Shown here: positions 62,375 to 64,000 of the stretch, piece after piece | How positions within the stretch are numbered: position 1 is the stretch's first letter | Layout of the letters: each line of letters starts with the position of its first letter | Assembly (NCBI RefSeq): GCF_900102165.1 | Contig: NZ_FNBD01000001.1 | Coordinates: 648,882-712,881 of the forward strand | Source: Cellulophaga baltica | GTDB lineage: Bacteria > Bacteroidota > Bacteroidia > Flavobacteriales > Flavobacteriaceae | DNA length: 64,000 nucleotides | Reading direction: 5' to 3' | The notes under the pieces: generated by a model | What the model saw: the letters and a program-made list of their open reading frames with translations, nothing else | Database searches by the model: none | What the model was told of the DNA's origin: nothing | Made by a program: the position numbers and the translations under genes

Positions 62375-62704
62375 TTATAATGAAAAACTTTCGCCGCAAC
62401 CACAGGTGCGTTGTGCATTAGGGTTGTTAAAAACAAAACCCTTCCCGTTTAGTCCTCCAGAATATTCTAATACTGTTCCTGCCAAATAAAGAAAACTTTT
62501 CTTTTCTACAATAATTCTTACATTATTATCTTCAAATACTTTGTCTGTCTCCCCTATTTTATCATCAAATTTTAGCTCATAGGATAGTCCGCTGCAACCA
62601 CCACTCTTTACCCCAACGCGTACATAGTCCTTTGTTGCATCAAAACCCTCATCTTCCATAAGCGAAATGACTCTTTTTTTTGCCGTCTCCGATACCTGAA
62701 TCAT
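62375..62704 (-). CDS. sufA: A-type iron-sulfur carrier (SufA/IscA/ErpA family)
   Basis: 109 residues of the HesB family. The three conserved cysteines are in GGCSGLSYEL (first) and QRTCGCGESFSL (last two). The N-terminus (MIQVSETAKKRVISLM) is typical. It carries [2Fe-2S] or [4Fe-4S] clusters to apoproteins. It is the first gene of sufABCD, with a -7 element (62733-62740) upstream. It is divergent from thiL. Confidence 0.93.
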   Translation of the reverse strand: MIQVSETAKKRVISLMEDEGFDATKDYVRVGVKSGGCSGLSYELKFDDKIGETDKVFEDNNVRIIVEKKSFLYLAGTVLEYSGGLNGKGFVFNNPNAQRTCGCGESFSL

Positions 62705-62732
62705 ATTAATTGGATTTGTTCTAAATAATTTA

Positions 62733-62740
62733 CAAATATA
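62733..62740 (-). promoter_or_regulatory. Candidate -7 promoter element for sufABCD
   Basis: On the minus strand TATATTTG matches TAnnTTTG exactly, 29 bp upstream of the sufA ATG. Confidence 0.5.
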
Positions 62741-62879
62741 AGGTATATGTCGCTTTTTTCCATATTAACTAACATATATATAATACATGACACCATAATG
62801 CTTCTCTATACCGAGTTTTACAAACGTTCATATCTTGCTAGTTTATCTGTAAAGCATTTTATTTTAAGGGAATACTATG

Positions 62880-62887
62880 TACTTTTG
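62880..62887 (+). promoter_or_regulatory. Candidate -7 promoter element overlapping the thiL start region
   Basis: TACTTTTG matches TAnnTTTG and ends only 4 bp before the preferred thiL ATG at 62892. This implies a leaderless or nearly leaderless mRNA and rejects the upstream in-frame ATG at 62877. Confidence 0.45.
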
Positions 62888-62891
62888 CAGC

Positions 62892-63941
62892 ATGATAGAA
62901 GATAAAAATCAGAAAAAAACTTCATTAGAAGAATTGGGCGAATTTGGTTTGATAGAACACTTAACAAAATCGTTTGAGAGCAAACAAAAATCAACACTTA
63001 AAGCTATAGGTGATGATGCTGCAATATTGGATTTAAAAGATAAAAAAACTGTCATATCCACTGATTTACTCATTGAAGGTGTTCATTTTGATTTGAGCTA
63101 TATGCCCTTAAAACACTTGGGATATAAAGCAATCATGGTAAATTTATCTGACATCTATGCCATGAACGCAATTCCTACGCAAATTACAGTTTCCGTAGCA
63201 GTATCTAACAGGTTTCCACTAGAAGCACTAGAGGAACTTTATGCCGGAATTGAATTAGCTACAGCAACCTACAATGTGGATTTAGTAGGTGGCGACACAA
63301 CCTCATCAAAAACAGGATTGCTAATTAGCGTTACCGCAATAGGTGTAGCTAATGAAGCAGACATTGCTTACCGTAATGGCGCCAAACCAAATGATTTGCT
63401 AGTAGTTACTGGAGATTTAGGTGGCGCATATATGGGACTTCAAGTTTTAGAACGCGAAAAAGAAGTGTATAAGGTAAACCCAAACAGCCAACCAGATTTA
63501 GAACCGTACTCTTACATCATAGAGCGCCAATTAAAGCCTGAGGCGCGAAAGGATATCGTGGAACTTTTAGAACAATTAGAAGTTAAACCAACAGCGATGA
63601 TAGACATAAGCGACGGACTCTCTTCTGAAATACTGCATTTATGTAAGCAAAGTGCCGTGGGTTGTGATTTGTATGAAGATAAAATACCTCTAGATCCTAC
63701 TGTAATTTCGTCTTGTGAAGAGTTTGGAATAGATAGTACATTAGTTGCCTTAAGTGGTGGTGAAGATTATGAACTGTTATTCACGGTAGATCAAAAAGAT
63801 TTTGACAAAATAAAAGGTAATCCTAACCTAACCGTTATTGGTCATATGACCGATAAGAGTTTAGGAGCAAATATGGTGACCAGAAGCGGTTCTAAAATTG
63901 GCTTAACAGCACAGGGGTGGAACTCTTTTAATGCGGAATAA
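62892..63941 (+). CDS. thiL: Thiamine-monophosphate kinase
   Basis: 349 residues from ATG 62892 (MIEDKNQKK); a start at 62877 would overlap the -7 element. The PurM/ThiL fold has the nucleotide and Mg motifs AIGDDAAIL, VISTDLLIEGVHFD, VNLSDIYAMNAIP, VGGDTTSS and the C-terminal ALSGGEDYELLFTV. It phosphorylates thiamine phosphate to thiamine diphosphate. The gene is divergent from sufA across about 190 bp. Confidence 0.95.
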   Translation: MIEDKNQKKTSLEELGEFGLIEHLTKSFESKQKSTLKAIGDDAAILDLKDKKTVISTDLLIEGVHFDLSYMPLKHLGYKAIMVNLSDIYAMNAIPTQITVSVAVSNRFPLEALEELYAGIELATATYNVDLVGGDTTSSKTGLLISVTAIGVANEADIAYRNGAKPNDLLVVTGDLGGAYMGLQVLEREKEVYKVNPNSQPDLEPYSYIIERQLKPEARKDIVELLEQLEVKPTAMIDISDGLSSEILHLCKQSAVGCDLYEDKIPLDPTVISSCEEFGIDSTLVALSGGEDYELLFTVDQKDFDKIKGNPNLTVIGHMTDKSLGANMVTRSGSKIGLTAQGWNSFNAE

Positions 63942-64000
63942 AAAGAAGAATTCCCGAGAATAAACGACATACTTTAGCTAGGTCTTAGGGCACAAGACAG

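Noticed and set aside
62705-62891. TPP riboswitch ahead of thiL
   Set aside because: The space is short and AT-rich and lacks the CUGAGA and related TPP-riboswitch motifs.
1-64000. CRISPR array, insertion sequence, prophage, tRNA or rRNA genes
   Set aside because: No regularly spaced identical repeats, transposase or phage structural genes, or recognisable cloverleaf/rRNA segments were seen on either strand.

Overview
The window looks like a chromosomal segment of a marine-type member of the family Flavobacteriaceae (phylum Bacteroidota). The DNA is AT-rich. Many genes are preceded by the Bacteroidota -7 promoter element TAnnTTTG. A secreted subtilase ends in a type IX secretion (Por) sorting domain. 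Several lineage-typical families occur (DUF2480, DUF3078, DUF59 SUF partner, DUF4153, HemJ, fused HemC-HemD). No tRNA, rRNA, CRISPR array, insertion sequence or prophage was seen.

Layout. 1-481: end of a truncated membrane-protein gene and a short GC-rich inverted repeat. 0.5-5.7 kb (minus): a large Asp-box beta-propeller protein, the protoporphyrinogen oxidase HemJ and an orphan sensor histidine kinase. 5.8-10.3 kb: EcsC protein, MATE exporter, ferrochelatase HemH and an MscS channel. 10.4-13.9 kb: a very long TraB/GumN-like secreted protein. 13.9-21.5 kb: an unusual gene set made of a TerB-like/CbxX AAA+ ATPase, a small membrane protein, two coiled-coil proteins (one membrane-anchored and PspA-like in shape), a solute-binding protein fused to an OmpA peptidoglycan-binding domain, and an ABC permease and ATPase. 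A decayed reading frame follows. This set is the best candidate here for a poorly described protein system. 21.7-24.5 kb: DUF1460 amidase-like protein, ThuA lipoprotein and an AraC regulator.

24.5-33.7 kb is a haem biosynthesis block: hemA, a hemC-hemD fusion, hemE and hemF. It also holds a Trk/Ktr potassium uptake pair, a glyoxalase-fold protein, a CysZ/EI24-like protein and an acetyltransferase. hemB lies at 42.4 kb, hemH at 8 kb and hemJ at 2 kb, so most of the C5 route from glutamyl-tRNA to haem is present; hemL is not in the window. AraC and hemA are divergent, and a perfect 25-bp dyad lies just ahead of the AraC gene. 33.8-36.3 kb: a TPR-AAA+ ATPase overlapping a TPR membrane protein. 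37.7-42.2 kb: an ABC-2 permease fused to an M1-type metallopeptidase, with its ATPase. 43.5-53.5 kb: CBS-domain membrane protein, Ogt, lipoprotein, DUF4153 protein, PolB-like exonuclease, T9SS subtilase, EEP-family nuclease and HflX.

53.46-54.13 kb has no protein gene. It appears to carry two tandem, related non-coding RNA genes, each with a -7 promoter-like element and a strong terminator, with matching sequence blocks at nearly identical spacing. This is the second main candidate for novelty. 54.1-62.7 kb (minus): the SUF iron-sulfur assembly genes, split into sufABCD and sufSE-DUF59-DUF2480 by an outer-membrane protein gene with a terminator on each side. 62.9-63.9 kb: thiL.
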